Shown one piece after another: positions 43,962 through 53,357 of a DNA stretch of 64,000 nucleotides. The stretch comes from DATJOJ01 sp035507035 (lineage in GTDB: Bacteria; Acidobacteriota; Terriglobia; Terriglobales; Acidobacteriaceae): the NCBI GenBank assembly GCA_035507035.1, contig DATJOJ010000007.1:115504-179503 (forward strand). The letters run 5' to 3'. A program made the translations under genes and the position numbers. The notes under the pieces were generated by a model that saw only the letters and a list, made by a program, of their open reading frames with translations, had not been told where the DNA came from and ran no database searches. Numbering within the stretch: position 1 is the first letter of the stretch; every line of letters begins with the position of its first letter.

Positions 43962-44117
43962 AGTAGTGACCTCGATTCCTCTGTGTTCCTTTGTGATCTC
44001 TGTGTTTAGCCGCAGGGAGCACAGAGTGCACAGAGCAAAGCGGGATTATATGCAGCGGTCGAGGGGAGTAGCAACTCACCAGTACGCACCTTACCGCTGG
44101 GTCACGGCCATCAGCCC

Positions 44118-44169
44118 GCATCATCCCGAAGCCCCGCGCTTTCACCAGCGGGGCGAGGGATCTCACAGC
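44118..44169. repeat. TCATCCCGAAG-type palindromic repeat
   Basis: A 52-base element with head GCATCATCCCGAAGCCCCGC, an inner pair CCCCGC/GCGGGG, and tail GGGATCTCACAGC. A near copy lies at 59070-59121. It is in the 356-base gap between the GcvT-like and the FAD oxidoreductase genes; a CTCTGTG-type repeat also lies in that gap (43979-44020). No promoter is identified. Confidence 0.6.
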
Positions 44170-44317
44170 CACGAGACAATCCGCTCCCACCTCGGGTAAA
44201 ATCATTCCGACCCATGCACCGCCTCATTCAATGGCGCGATCTTCCCAGCGGCCTCTGATCCGCTCTGTTCCGGCCTGTTAAGTACTCTCTTCGGTGAAAG
44301 CTAGGAGCTAGCAGCTA

Positions 44318-45907
44318 ATGGCTAAATACGATGTCATCGTGATCGGCGGCGGCCACAACGGCCTGGTCAACGCGGCCTACCTCGCCCGAGCCGGGAAGAA
44401 AGTTCTCGTGCTCGAACGCCGGCACATCCTCGGCGGTGCAGCGTGTACAGACGAAGTTTTTCCTGGCTTCAAGTTTTCTGTCTGCTCTTACGTCGTCTCC
44501 TTGCTCCGCCCAGAAATCATTCGTGACCTCGATCTCCCGCGCCATGGCCTCGAGATTCTCCCGCTCGATGGCACCTTCACTCCCATGCCCAGCGGCGACT
44601 ATCTCTGGCGCGTCAACGATCACGGCAAAACTCATCGCGAAATCGCCCGCCACTCCAAGCTCGACGCCGAGGCTTACGACGAATTTGGCAAAGCCATGCA
44701 AGCCATGTGCCGCTTCGTCAAACCCATCCTCGGCATGGTGCCCCCCGACCCCACGACGCTCAATCCTCGTGAACTAATGAAGCTGCTTTTCATCGGCAAG
44801 CGCTTCCAGGGCCTCACCGGTGACGACAAGTACAACCAGGTCCAACTCATGACCATGAGCGCCATCGACTTTCTCGATCAGTGGTTCGAGACCGATGTGC
44901 TCAAAGCCACCATGTCGGCTTCCGGAATTATTGGAACATTTCTCGGCGTCCGCTCGCCTGGCACGGCTTACGTTCTGCTTCACCACTACATGGGCGAAAT
45001 CGACGGCGCATTTCGCTCGTGGGGATTCGCGCGTGGCGGCACGGGAGCCATTTCAAATTCAATCGCCGATGCCGCGCGCGAAGCCGGCGTCGAGATCCGC
45101 ACGAAATCGGCCATCGCCCGCATTCTCGTCAAGAACGGCAAAGCCGAGGGCGTCGTGCTGATGAACGCCGAGGAAATCGATGCTGACATCATTTCCTCCA
45201 GCATCGACCCGCGTCAGACGTTTATCAATCTCATCGAACCCGGCCAGCTTCCTGGGGATTTCATCGAAGAAATTCAGCGCTACAAGTTCCGCGGCTCCTC
45301 CGGCAAAGTCAACCTCGCGCTCGATGCGCTGCCGAATTTCAAGTGTCTGCCGGGTCCCGGTGCCCATCTTCGGGGCGCGATTTCCATCTCGCCCAGCGTC
45401 GAGTACATGGAGCGCGCATACGACGACGCGAAGTACGGCAATTTCTCCCGCCGTCCTTACATCGATATGGTCATCCCTACGCTGACCGATCCTTCCGTCG
45501 CCCCGCCAGGAAAGCATATTCTTTCCTGCTTCGTGCAATACGCGCCCTACAAACTTCGCCCCGGCCTCAACTGGGACGATCAGAAAGAAGCATTCGGCAA
45601 CACCGTTATCGACACCATCGCCGAATATGCGCCCAACATCAAAAACATCATTCTTCACAAGCAGGTCGTCACCCCGCTTGATCTTGAACGCGAGTGGGGC
45701 TTGAGCGAAGGCAATATTTTCCAAGGCGAACTCTCGCTTGAGCAGCTTTTCTTCCTGCGCCCGGTGCCGGGATACGCGCGATTCCGCACGCCAATCAAGA
45801 ATCTTTATATGTGCGGATCGGCCACGCATCCCGGCGGCGGAATCATGGGTGGCCCGGGTCGTCTCGCCGCGCTCGAAATTTTAAAGGACGTCAAAGGAGC
45901 CGCCTGA
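44318..45907 (+). CDS. FAD-dependent oxidoreductase (PYROXD2/desaturase family), copy 1
   Basis: A 529-residue flavoprotein. The N-terminal dinucleotide motif is GGGHNGLVNAAYLARAG, then GGAACTDEVFPGF; the C-terminus has LYMCGSATHPGGGIMGGPG, an FAD-contact motif of the phytoene desaturase/PYROXD2-like group. It is followed two bases later by a paralogue of almost the same length. The pair is near the GcvT-like gene on the opposite strand. The reaction is unknown; a paired dehydrogenase or a heteromer is possible. Confidence 0.87.
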   Translation: MAKYDVIVIGGGHNGLVNAAYLARAGKKVLVLERRHILGGAACTDEVFPGFKFSVCSYVVSLLRPEIIRDLDLPRHGLEILPLDGTFTPMPSGDYLWRVNDHGKTHREIARHSKLDAEAYDEFGKAMQAMCRFVKPILGMVPPDPTTLNPRELMKLLFIGKRFQGLTGDDKYNQVQLMTMSAIDFLDQWFETDVLKATMSASGIIGTFLGVRSPGTAYVLLHHYMGEIDGAFRSWGFARGGTGAISNSIADAAREAGVEIRTKSAIARILVKNGKAEGVVLMNAEEIDADIISSSIDPRQTFINLIEPGQLPGDFIEEIQRYKFRGSSGKVNLALDALPNFKCLPGPGAHLRGAISISPSVEYMERAYDDAKYGNFSRRPYIDMVIPTLTDPSVAPPGKHILSCFVQYAPYKLRPGLNWDDQKEAFGNTVIDTIAEYAPNIKNIILHKQVVTPLDLEREWGLSEGNIFQGELSLEQLFFLRPVPGYARFRTPIKNLYMCGSATHPGGGIMGGPGRLAALEILKDVKGAA

Positions 45908-45909
45908 CC

Positions 45910-47493
45910 ATGCCCGACGCGCGCGACGTAGTCATCATCGGCGGCGGCCACAATGGCCTGGTTACAGCCTTCTATCTCGCCAAGGCCGGATTTAAGCCTC
46001 TGGTTCTCGAACGCCGCGCGCAGCCCGGCGGCGCCGCCATCACGGAAGAATTTCATCCCGGATTTCGTACTTCGATTCTCGCGCACAGCGCCGGCCCTCT
46101 GCGTCCGGATGTCGTACGCGACATGCGGCTTGAAAAACACGGCCTCAAACTGATTACTCCTGACGTCGCGGTCGCGTCGTTGATGCCTGACGGGCGGGCA
46201 CTCATCCTGTATCGCGACACGAAAAAATCCGCGCAGGAAATTGCCAAATTCTCCCAGAAAGACGCCGCCAAATATGGAGAATTCGAGCAATCTCTCGGCA
46301 AGCTAGGCAAAGTCATCGCCGATGCGCTTGCTCTTCCCCCGCCCAACATTGACCATCCCAGCAAAGCCGATTTGTGGGGGATGCTGCAAACCGGCCGCTC
46401 CATGCGCAAGCTGGGCAAAAAAGATATGTATCGTCTGCTGCGCTGGGGGCCCATGGCAGTCGCCGATCTCGTCTCCGAATATTTCGAGACGGAACTGCTG
46501 CGCGCCACCATCGCTGCGCGTGGAATTTTCGGGACATTTCTCGGGCCTTGGTCAGCCGGCAGCAGCATGGTTTTACTCATCCGCGCCGCCGGGGATGCCC
46601 ATCCCGCAGGCTCAGCCTACTTTGCCGAAGGCGGCATCGGATCGATCACCCAGGCCATGGCTTCCGCTGCGCAACAAGCGGGCGCCGAAATTCGCAGCAA
46701 TGCCGAGGTCATCGAAATTCGGGTGAAAGATGGCGCTGCCGCAGGCGTGGTTCTTTCGAGCGGCGAGGAAATCAGTGCTAAGACCATCGTCTCGAACGCC
46801 GATCCTAAACGCACCCTGTTGCGGCTGCTCGATCCGGTTCATCTCTCGCCTGATTTCGTCATGAAGCTCCAGCATTACCGCATGCCGGGAACCGTGGCCA
46901 AGATTAATCTCGCCCTCTCTGGGTTACCGAAATTTACAGCGCTGGATGGCAGTAATGGTGCGCTATCCGGCCGCATTCAAATCGGCCCCGAGATCGACTA
47001 CCTGGAACGCGCCTTCGACGACTCCAAATATGGCAACTTTTCGAAGCAGCCATATCTCGAAATCACGATTCCCACGATCGAAGATCCCTCGCTGGCTCCC
47101 TCGGGCAAGCACGTCATGTCCATTTACATGCAGTACGCGCCCTTCAAGCTGAAAAACAGCGATTGGCAAAGCCAGCGCGTTCCGCTCGGCGATGCGGTTA
47201 TCAAAACTCTCTCGCAATATGCGCCGAACTTGCCGGAACTGATCCTCACTCATCAAATCATCACACCGCAAGATTTGGAAGATATGTATGGCCTCACCGG
47301 AGGCCACATCTTTCACGGAGAGCTGGCGCTCGATCAGTTTTTCACCATGCGGCCCTTGCTCGACTGGGCGCGCTACCACACACCGATCAAAAATCTCTTC
47401 CTATGTGGATCCGGAACCCATCCCGGAGCGGGGCTGACCGGCGGCTCGGGAGCCAATGCCGCGCGAGAAATCCTCAAGCAAGTGAAGAAGTGA
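45910..47493 (+). CDS. FAD-dependent oxidoreductase (PYROXD2/desaturase family), copy 2
   Basis: A 527-residue paralogue of the preceding gene, with GGGHNGLVTAFYLAKAG, GGAAITEEFHPGF and a C-terminal LFLCGSGTHPGAGLTGGSG. The ATG is two bases after the upstream stop; the open frame extends further upstream but only inside the neighbour. The two copies share several blocks, such as YMQYAPF/VQYAPYK and GHIFHGELALDQ against GNIFQGELSLEQ, so they arose by tandem duplication and may form a complex. Substrate unknown. Confidence 0.87.
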   Translation: MPDARDVVIIGGGHNGLVTAFYLAKAGFKPLVLERRAQPGGAAITEEFHPGFRTSILAHSAGPLRPDVVRDMRLEKHGLKLITPDVAVASLMPDGRALILYRDTKKSAQEIAKFSQKDAAKYGEFEQSLGKLGKVIADALALPPPNIDHPSKADLWGMLQTGRSMRKLGKKDMYRLLRWGPMAVADLVSEYFETELLRATIAARGIFGTFLGPWSAGSSMVLLIRAAGDAHPAGSAYFAEGGIGSITQAMASAAQQAGAEIRSNAEVIEIRVKDGAAAGVVLSSGEEISAKTIVSNADPKRTLLRLLDPVHLSPDFVMKLQHYRMPGTVAKINLALSGLPKFTALDGSNGALSGRIQIGPEIDYLERAFDDSKYGNFSKQPYLEITIPTIEDPSLAPSGKHVMSIYMQYAPFKLKNSDWQSQRVPLGDAVIKTLSQYAPNLPELILTHQIITPQDLEDMYGLTGGHIFHGELALDQFFTMRPLLDWARYHTPIKNLFLCGSGTHPGAGLTGGSGANAAREILKQVKK

Positions 47494-47638
47494 CGGGAAC
47501 GCTCCGGGTGCGACACGCTTCCTTCGGTCATTCATCACACGCAATGCGTCCACTCGTCACAGCAATTTATCTAGCAATTGTGCCTACTGTGAGTCTGAGA
47601 TATGCCCTGACAGCGTCACATTCACGGCCCTGGCACCG

Positions 47639-47842
47639 TTGGAACACAAGGGGGCGGAAGTCTGTTCGCGTTGCCGCTACCGCACAGCTGTTCTCGAATA
47701 CGATCTCAGGAGTAATGACCCCAATTTTCAGTCAGCCCACGGATTTTGCTGCGTGAATTGCGCCGCTAGTTTGTTGGCGGCAATGGAGGAGATCCAAAGA
47801 GCGCGGAATGCAAAAGTTGACGATTCCATAGATCCGTCCTGA
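47639..47842 (+). CDS. Small CxxC zinc-ribbon protein (start uncertain)
   Basis: A 67-residue reading frame from a TTG, with CSRC and CVNC pairs about 24 residues apart, the spacing of a zinc ribbon, and a helical acidic C-terminus. No ribosome site is visible at the TTG, and the frame is open for at least 20 codons upstream without an ATG. It may be a real small zinc protein or a remnant. No function can be given. Confidence 0.4.
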   Translation: MEHKGAEVCSRCRYRTAVLEYDLRSNDPNFQSAHGFCCVNCAASLLAAMEEIQRARNAKVDDSIDPS

Positions 47843-47866
47843 ACTGACCTTCGGCGTATTCCAACC

Positions 47867-48400
47867 CTAACGCGGTGTGTCTTGAAACACCTTGCCATGG
47901 CACGTCGAGCACAGCCAGCTTTCCTTCAGGTCGATCCATTCCACAGCGTGCGACGGCGCCATCGCGCAACGGTAATCCTCGCAATGGATCAGATTGATGG
48001 TGTGCCCGATCTCGTGAACCGCTTCCTTGAGCAGCCGAGCGCGGAGCACGCTCGAATCGTCCGGCAATCCATAAAATTCCTGGCGCAGCCGGCGTAACGA
48101 TACGACCGCGCAAGGCCCGCCCATCTGCGCCTCGCCAAAGACAAAAGTCAGAATGGGAATATACAGATCTACAGCAGCAACACCCAGTACGCGCCAGCAA
48201 TCGGGCGTCACCAAACTCCCCATTCGCGCCAAAATCTCCGACGAATGATATTGCTGCCGCTCGCCGTGAAATGCGAATTCCGGGTCCAGGGGATCGGGGG
48301 CAATCCGGCAAGCCACACCGAAGGTGTCGGCTAAGGCAGGCGCCAGGTCCCGCAGCAGCCGGCCATCGAGCTTTCCGATCGGCAGCAATTGCAGGTTCAT
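47867..48400 (-). CDS. amzA: Archaemetzincin-family zinc metallopeptidase
   Basis: A 177-residue metzincin-like protease. The signature is HEIGHTINLIHC (His129, Glu130, His133, His139, Cys140) followed by EDYRCAM, so the extended pattern HExxHxxGxxHCx4CxM is met except that the usual glycine is Asn. A second CSTC pair lies at 164-167. These cysteines bind a second zinc in the family. The gene starts inside the stop of the sigma-54 regulator (ATGA), as the last member of the redox operon. The substrate is unknown; archaemetzincins act on short peptides in vitro. Confidence 0.87.
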   Translation of the reverse strand: MNLQLLPIGKLDGRLLRDLAPALADTFGVACRIAPDPLDPEFAFHGERQQYHSSEILARMGSLVTPDCWRVLGVAAVDLYIPILTFVFGEAQMGGPCAVVSLRRLRQEFYGLPDDSSVLRARLLKEAVHEIGHTINLIHCEDYRCAMAPSHAVEWIDLKESWLCSTCHGKVFQDTPR

Positions 48401-49758
48401 CGGATTTCGACGAGTTGCCGGCTCCAGCCGTACTTCTTTAACTTGTGATGCAGAGTGACGCGGTCAATGCCAAGCACTTCCGCCGCATGGCTCTGATTCC
48501 CGCCGCAGGATTCCACCACACGCAGGATGTGCGCCTTCTCCACTTCTTCCAGGCTCTTCGGCCCGCCATTCGCAACCGCCGATTTGAACACGAAGTCGGA
48601 CTCGCGAATCTCCGGCTCTTGCGAGACCACCATGGCGCGTTCGATGGCATTCTCGAGCTCTCGCACGTTTCCAGGCCAAGGTTGTTGCTGCAGTAGATTC
48701 ATCGCCCCCGGCGAAACTCGATTGATCCGCTTGTTCATCTGCAGTGAAAACTTTTTCACGAAATGATTCACCAGCAATGGAATATCTTCCCGCCGGTCAC
48801 GCAACGGCGGAAGCTCAATATGAAAAACATTCAGCCGATAAAATAGGTCAGGTCGAAACTTCCCTTCTTCAATGAGTTGCTCCAGATCTTTGTTGGTCGC
48901 AGCTACACAGCGGAAATCCACTTTGATCTCCTGATTTCCTCCCACTCGCACAATTTCCCGCTCCTGCAGCACGCGCAGCAAATCCGTCTGCGTCTTTAAG
49001 CTGATATCGCCAATTTCATCGAGAAAGACTGTTCCGCCTTCGGAAATTTCAAACTTTCCTTTCTTGCGATACTGCGCGCCGGTAAACGCGCCTTTCTCAT
49101 GACCAAACAATTCGCTCTCCAGCAGCGTCTCCGTCAATGCACCGCAATGAATTGCAACCATGGGATGAAAACGCCGTGGACTGGCCTGGTGGACTGCTTT
49201 TGCCACCAATTCTTTCCCCGTACCGCTTTCGCCGGTGATCAGCACCGTGGCCTCAGTCGGCCCGACCGTTTCGATCGCATCGAATACACTCTTCATCGCC
49301 AGGCTTTGCCCGATGAGGTCCCCGGGTTTGGCGATTTCGGCCACTTGCTCCCGCAGCAAAACATTTTCTTTTTGGGTTTGCCGATGCCCCAACGCCCTCT
49401 TCACCAGATGCGAAATCTCGTCCGGATCAAGCGGCTTGGTCACATAATCATAAGCTCCATTTTTCAGAGCTGTGACTGCGGTCTCCACCGAGGCATAGCC
49501 CGTCATCATGATGACCATGATTTCAGGATCGATTTCGTGTATTCGTTTCTGCAACTCGATACCGTCGGTCCCGCGCATCTTGATATCAATTAGCGCCACA
49601 TCCCAGCTCTGCTCCGCCAGCCGCGACAAGGCTTCACTCGCGCTCTCCGCGGTTCCAACCTCGTAACCCTCCTCACGAAACCACTTGCCCAGCGAATCGC
49701 GTACGCTGAGCTCGTCATCCACAATCAACAATCTTCCCTGTGCGCTCACGTCCATCAC
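48397..49758 (-). CDS. NtrC-type sigma-54 response regulator (redox operon)
   Basis: A 453-residue regulator with receiver (VDDE, phospho-acceptor Asp in LIDIKMRG, Lys in VTKPLD), AAA+ domain (GESGTGKE, sigma-54 loop GAFTGAQ, TVFLDEIGD) and Fis-type HTH (NQSHAAEVLGIDRVTLHHK). It overlaps the upstream histidine kinase (ATGA), so it is that kinase's partner. It differs from the other two sigma-54 activators in the window in the HTH region. Its targets are unknown; a redox-linked regulon is inferred from the kinase's haem motifs and the neighbouring electron-transfer genes. Confidence 0.94.
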   Translation of the reverse strand: MMDVSAQGRLLIVDDELSVRDSLGKWFREEGYEVGTAESASEALSRLAEQSWDVALIDIKMRGTDGIELQKRIHEIDPEIMVIMMTGYASVETAVTALKNGAYDYVTKPLDPDEISHLVKRALGHRQTQKENVLLREQVAEIAKPGDLIGQSLAMKSVFDAIETVGPTEATVLITGESGTGKELVAKAVHQASPRRFHPMVAIHCGALTETLLESELFGHEKGAFTGAQYRKKGKFEISEGGTVFLDEIGDISLKTQTDLLRVLQEREIVRVGGNQEIKVDFRCVAATNKDLEQLIEEGKFRPDLFYRLNVFHIELPPLRDRREDIPLLVNHFVKKFSLQMNKRINRVSPGAMNLLQQQPWPGNVRELENAIERAMVVSQEPEIRESDFVFKSAVANGGPKSLEEVEKAHILRVVESCGGNQSHAAEVLGIDRVTLHHKLKKYGWSRQLVEIR

Positions 49759-51425
49759 CTCGCTTTCACGCTCCCAGCCATCGCGCTGCCCGCCATCGCA
49801 AATTGCGAGGCATTCTGCGGCAGCCCGATGGTAAACGTCGTTCCCTTCCCCAATTCCGATTGCACATCAATCCGGCCATGATGCCGATCAATGATGCCGC
49901 GGCTCACCGCCAGCCCCAGGCCAACTCCATGCCCTTTTTCTTTCGTGGTTTGAAACGGCTCAAAGATATTTGGCAAAAATTCTGGCGGGATTCCCATTCC
50001 ATCATCGCGCACCACAATCTGCATCTCGTCTCCGGCAGAATTCATTCCCGTCCCTAACCACAAGGTCCCGCCGCGCGGCATGGCATCAATCGCATTCATC
50101 ACCAACGCCAGCAGCACCTGCTCGATCTGAGACGGATCGCACTGCGTCATTGGCAAGTGATCTTCCAGTTCGAGATGGACCTCGATCCCCGCCATCTCGA
50201 GTTGATGGCGTACCAGCCTCACGCATTGATCGACCACTGCATTGATGTCGGTGCTTTCAATATTCATGGGGGCAGCGCGCGAAAAGACCAGGAGATTCTT
50301 CACAATGTCTCCGCATCTCCGGCTCTCTCCTACAATCAAATCCAGACATTGCTTGGCCTCGTCCAGCTTGCTCTTATCAAGCGTTCCTGCATCGATCCAC
50401 TTCCGCAGTAACTTCGCGTATGTCAGAATCCCGGCCAGCGGATTGTTGATTTCATGCGCTACTACCGCCGCCATCTTGCCGACCGATGCCATCTTCTCCA
50501 CTTGCAGCATGTGGTCGTAAACGCTCTTCAGTTCGTGGGTCTTTTCCTCAACCCGGTCTTCCAATGTTTTCGCCCACCCTACGATCTGCTCGTTGGCCGC
50601 GCGCAATTGCAGGCTCATCTGGTTGAACGACTGCGCCAGTTCTCCGACTTCATCGTCCGATTGCACTTCAATCTGGTATCCCAGATCTCCATTGGATAGC
50701 TTCTCCGTGCCGTCGGTAAGCACTTTGATCGGTTGATCCACCATGCGCAGGATGAACCACCAGCTCAGCACAGCAATCAGCAGCATGGCTGTCATTGTGT
50801 AGGCCAGGGTGCGCAAGTTCCCTTCCGCGAGTTGCTGGTCCGCCTTGACCAGAGACAAATCCGCATCCAGCACGCCCAGGATTCGTTGGCTCGCGGGATG
50901 CGCGTGACAATCGGCGTTCGCACAAGCTGGCTGATTTTCGATCGGAGTAATGATTCCTAACACCCGCGCTCCCCCGCCATTGCGGTAGATGCGGAAGCGG
51001 TCCGGCCGGTCCAGTTTGATCAGTGGCTGTGATTGAGAATGACAGCCGTAGCAGGCTTCAGCCGCCTTATCCACGACTTGCCCAGTTTCTCGCGCATCAG
51101 TGGAGTAGCTGATTCTGCCCTCTTGGTCGAAGATCCGGACCTTGACCATGCCCGGCTCGTCGGCCATGGTCTGGATCGTGTGATAGAGACCCTCACGATC
51201 GTTCCGCAGCATGTAATAGGTCGCATTGCGTCGGATGACGTCGCTGATACGCTCTGCGCTCGCGAGCGTGGCAGCTTCCAGATGCTGCTGCTGCAAGCGG
51301 ATATTCAGATATCCCAGCAGCGCAAAAATCACTACCATGGTGCTGAGCAACAAAAGAATCAGCTTTGCGCTCAGGCTATGCGTCAGACGCTTCCAGCCGC
51401 CACGATTTGGTTCAGTCTCCGGCAT
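49755..51425 (-). CDS. HAMP sensor histidine kinase with periplasmic c-haem motifs
   Basis: A 556-residue membrane kinase. The first helix is about residues 20-42 and the second about 208-230; the periplasmic domain between them contains CYGCH (125-129) and CANADCH (168-174), one CxxCH and one CX4CH haem-attachment motif. A HAMP domain, an H box (VAHEINNPL) and the ATPase boxes NAIDAMP, DDGMGIPPE and GVGLGLAVS follow; all look intact. It overlaps both neighbours: NrfD by 14 bases and the regulator by 4. It probably senses redox state or a gas through bound haem, though covalent haem is not proved. Confidence 0.9.
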   Translation of the reverse strand: MPETEPNRGGWKRLTHSLSAKLILLLLSTMVVIFALLGYLNIRLQQQHLEAATLASAERISDVIRRNATYYMLRNDREGLYHTIQTMADEPGMVKVRIFDQEGRISYSTDARETGQVVDKAAEACYGCHSQSQPLIKLDRPDRFRIYRNGGGARVLGIITPIENQPACANADCHAHPASQRILGVLDADLSLVKADQQLAEGNLRTLAYTMTAMLLIAVLSWWFILRMVDQPIKVLTDGTEKLSNGDLGYQIEVQSDDEVGELAQSFNQMSLQLRAANEQIVGWAKTLEDRVEEKTHELKSVYDHMLQVEKMASVGKMAAVVAHEINNPLAGILTYAKLLRKWIDAGTLDKSKLDEAKQCLDLIVGESRRCGDIVKNLLVFSRAAPMNIESTDINAVVDQCVRLVRHQLEMAGIEVHLELEDHLPMTQCDPSQIEQVLLALVMNAIDAMPRGGTLWLGTGMNSAGDEMQIVVRDDGMGIPPEFLPNIFEPFQTTKEKGHGVGLGLAVSRGIIDRHHGRIDVQSELGKGTTFTIGLPQNASQFAMAGSAMAGSVKAR

Positions 51426-52590
51426 GACTCAGTACGGCGCCTGCCACAGACTCACTCTCCTCTGCGATCTGACTCTTCGCTTGACTATGCTCTTCCGGGA
51501 AAATCGGCAGATACTTCGTCGCCAGCCCAAACAACGCAAAACCCGCCGCAATGATGGCGCCCGTCACCGCAAGTTCTGTCCACTTTGGGATGTAGTGCGT
51601 CCCCGCCGCTCCTTCCATTCCCGTAATGCTCACATTCAAGCGGTTCGTAATGAAACCTAACACTACCAGCACAGCCACCAGATAAAGCCCATCCGGGCTG
51701 TTCCGCACTTTGCGCTGCAAAAGCAGCACAATGGGCAGAATCAGGGCCATCGTGATCTCCAGCCAGAAAAGATACATCTCGTAGCCCGGCTGCAGTGCCA
51801 CCTTGAACATGCCCCGGTGCAGCAGATCTTCAAATCTCAAGACTGCATACACGCAAAGAACTACCAGCAGCACCCGTCCCAGTTCTTGCAAGATGGGCAG
51901 TTCGAGCTGCCGGCCAAAATGCTTCGCGCTCATCGACGATTCGAAAATCGTCATCGCCAGACCCACGGCAATTGCCGACAGGAAGAAGAATCCCGGCAAC
52001 AACGGCGTGTACCAGAAGGGATGCAGCTTCTCCGGCATGATCAGGTAAACCGTGCCTAGCGACGATTGATGCAGCGTCGACAAGATCACGCCGCAAATGA
52101 CCAGGGGAATCAAGATCGTCTTAATGATTTTCAGCGGCTTGGTCAGGTTGAACTTTTCCAGCACCACCGGCGAAAATTCCAGCGTCAGCACCGTGGTGTA
52201 CAGCATTACGCACCAGGCGACTTCAAACATCACTGAGTGCGGATTCCGCATGATCAGCGGATGCCATATGTTGTACGGCTTGCCCAAGTCGTACATCAGC
52301 GCGACGCACACCAGTACGTACCCGAGAAACGCCGTCAGCACCGTTGGTCTGACGATCGAATGCATCCGCTTGATGTTAAGAATGTGAACCGCCGCCGTCA
52401 GCGTGAATCCGCCGGCCGCCAGCATCACTCCGCAGAGCACGTCGAAGCCGATCCAGATTCCCCAGGGAAACTGATCGCTCAAATGCGTGCTGGCTCCAAG
52501 TCCTTGCGTGAAGCGCACCACCGTTCCGTAGAAACCGGCCACCATCAGGACCAAGAAGATCGCCTTCCAGAACGTCAATTTAAATTTCAT
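51412..52590 (-). CDS. NrfD/PsrC-family quinone-reactive membrane subunit
   Basis: A 392-residue membrane protein with about ten helices. It resembles HybB/NrfD/PsrC, which pass electrons between the menaquinone pool and a partner Fe-S protein: HLSDQFPWGIWIGFDVLCGV at the N-terminus is a marker of the family. The upstream four-cluster Fe-S gene overlaps it (ATGA), as expected for the HybA-HybB type pair. The hydrophilic C-terminus (EEHSQAKSQIAEES) is unrelated to the family core. There is no large catalytic subunit nearby, so the terminal reductase or oxidase is unknown. Confidence 0.9.
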   Translation of the reverse strand: MKFKLTFWKAIFLVLMVAGFYGTVVRFTQGLGASTHLSDQFPWGIWIGFDVLCGVMLAAGGFTLTAAVHILNIKRMHSIVRPTVLTAFLGYVLVCVALMYDLGKPYNIWHPLIMRNPHSVMFEVAWCVMLYTTVLTLEFSPVVLEKFNLTKPLKIIKTILIPLVICGVILSTLHQSSLGTVYLIMPEKLHPFWYTPLLPGFFFLSAIAVGLAMTIFESSMSAKHFGRQLELPILQELGRVLLVVLCVYAVLRFEDLLHRGMFKVALQPGYEMYLFWLEITMALILPIVLLLQRKVRNSPDGLYLVAVLVVLGFITNRLNVSITGMEGAAGTHYIPKWTELAVTGAIIAAGFALFGLATKYLPIFPEEHSQAKSQIAEESESVAGAVLSHAGD

Positions 52591-53357
52591 TGCTTCCTCC
52601 CGTTATGGCCGTTCGCCGGAGTTTTCTGCCCTTCACTGGCCGCGACTTCTTCCCGCCGATGCGTAATCCACCACACCCCTCCCAGGGCCAGGCCCCACAA
52701 CGGCACGAAGTCCGGAATGCGCGACAGAATGCGGTAAGTCAGCATGGGCAGTGCATAGTCCGGGGTTTTGTAACCAAAGTCCTCGAAGGGTACGCTCGAG
52801 AGCAACAGAACCGACGTCCCGCCTGCCTCCGTGAGTCCATAAATGTGCGGAACATATTTGCCGGGGTTATCGCGAATCCGCTGCTGCGCTTCGTTGATCA
52901 GATCATCGCGCTCGCCAAACTTCGTCGCCCCCGTCGGACAAATCTCCGCGCACGCCGTCGGTTTTCCACTGGCTACGCGATCCGGGCACATCGTGCACTT
53001 GCGCACCTTCGGCGCCAGCTTGTTCCACTCATATTTTGGAACGCCAAACGGGCACGCTACCATGCAATAGCGGCAACCCATGCACTTGTCGGCGTCGTAG
53101 GTGACCGGGCCAAGCGAGGTCTTCTGCAGCGCGCCTACCGGGCACACCGAGGCGCACGCCGGCTCCTGGCAATTCATGCACAACCGCCGCATGAATTTAT
53201 CGCCGCGAGTCAGAATGGCGGTGAACTTATGCTCCGATTGCTTCTCTTCCGCAGCGATCGCGTCCGTATAGGGCAGTTTGTTCTGTTCGGCACACGCAGC
53301 TTCACACTGCTTGCAGCCGATACACATGGTCGAGTCGTATAGCAGGGCCTTGCTCAT
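52587..53357 (-). CDS. Four-cluster 4Fe-4S electron-transfer protein (HybA/DsrO-like)
   Basis: A 256-residue protein with four cysteine motifs, CIGCKQCEAAC, CMNCQEPACASVCP, CMGCRYCMVACP and CTMCPDRVASGKPTACAEIC, as in the beta subunits of hydrogenase-2, formate dehydrogenase-N and related complexes. A single hydrophobic helix (WGLALGGVWWI) near the C-terminus may anchor it to the membrane. No Tat signal is present from this start, so the clusters would face the cytoplasm unless the upstream region encodes a leader in another frame. It overlaps the NrfD gene and is probably its partner. Confidence 0.9.
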   Translation of the reverse strand: MSKALLYDSTMCIGCKQCEAACAEQNKLPYTDAIAAEEKQSEHKFTAILTRGDKFMRRLCMNCQEPACASVCPVGALQKTSLGPVTYDADKCMGCRYCMVACPFGVPKYEWNKLAPKVRKCTMCPDRVASGKPTACAEICPTGATKFGERDDLINEAQQRIRDNPGKYVPHIYGLTEAGGTSVLLLSSVPFEDFGYKTPDYALPMLTYRILSRIPDFVPLWGLALGGVWWITHRREEVAASEGQKTPANGHNGRKQ

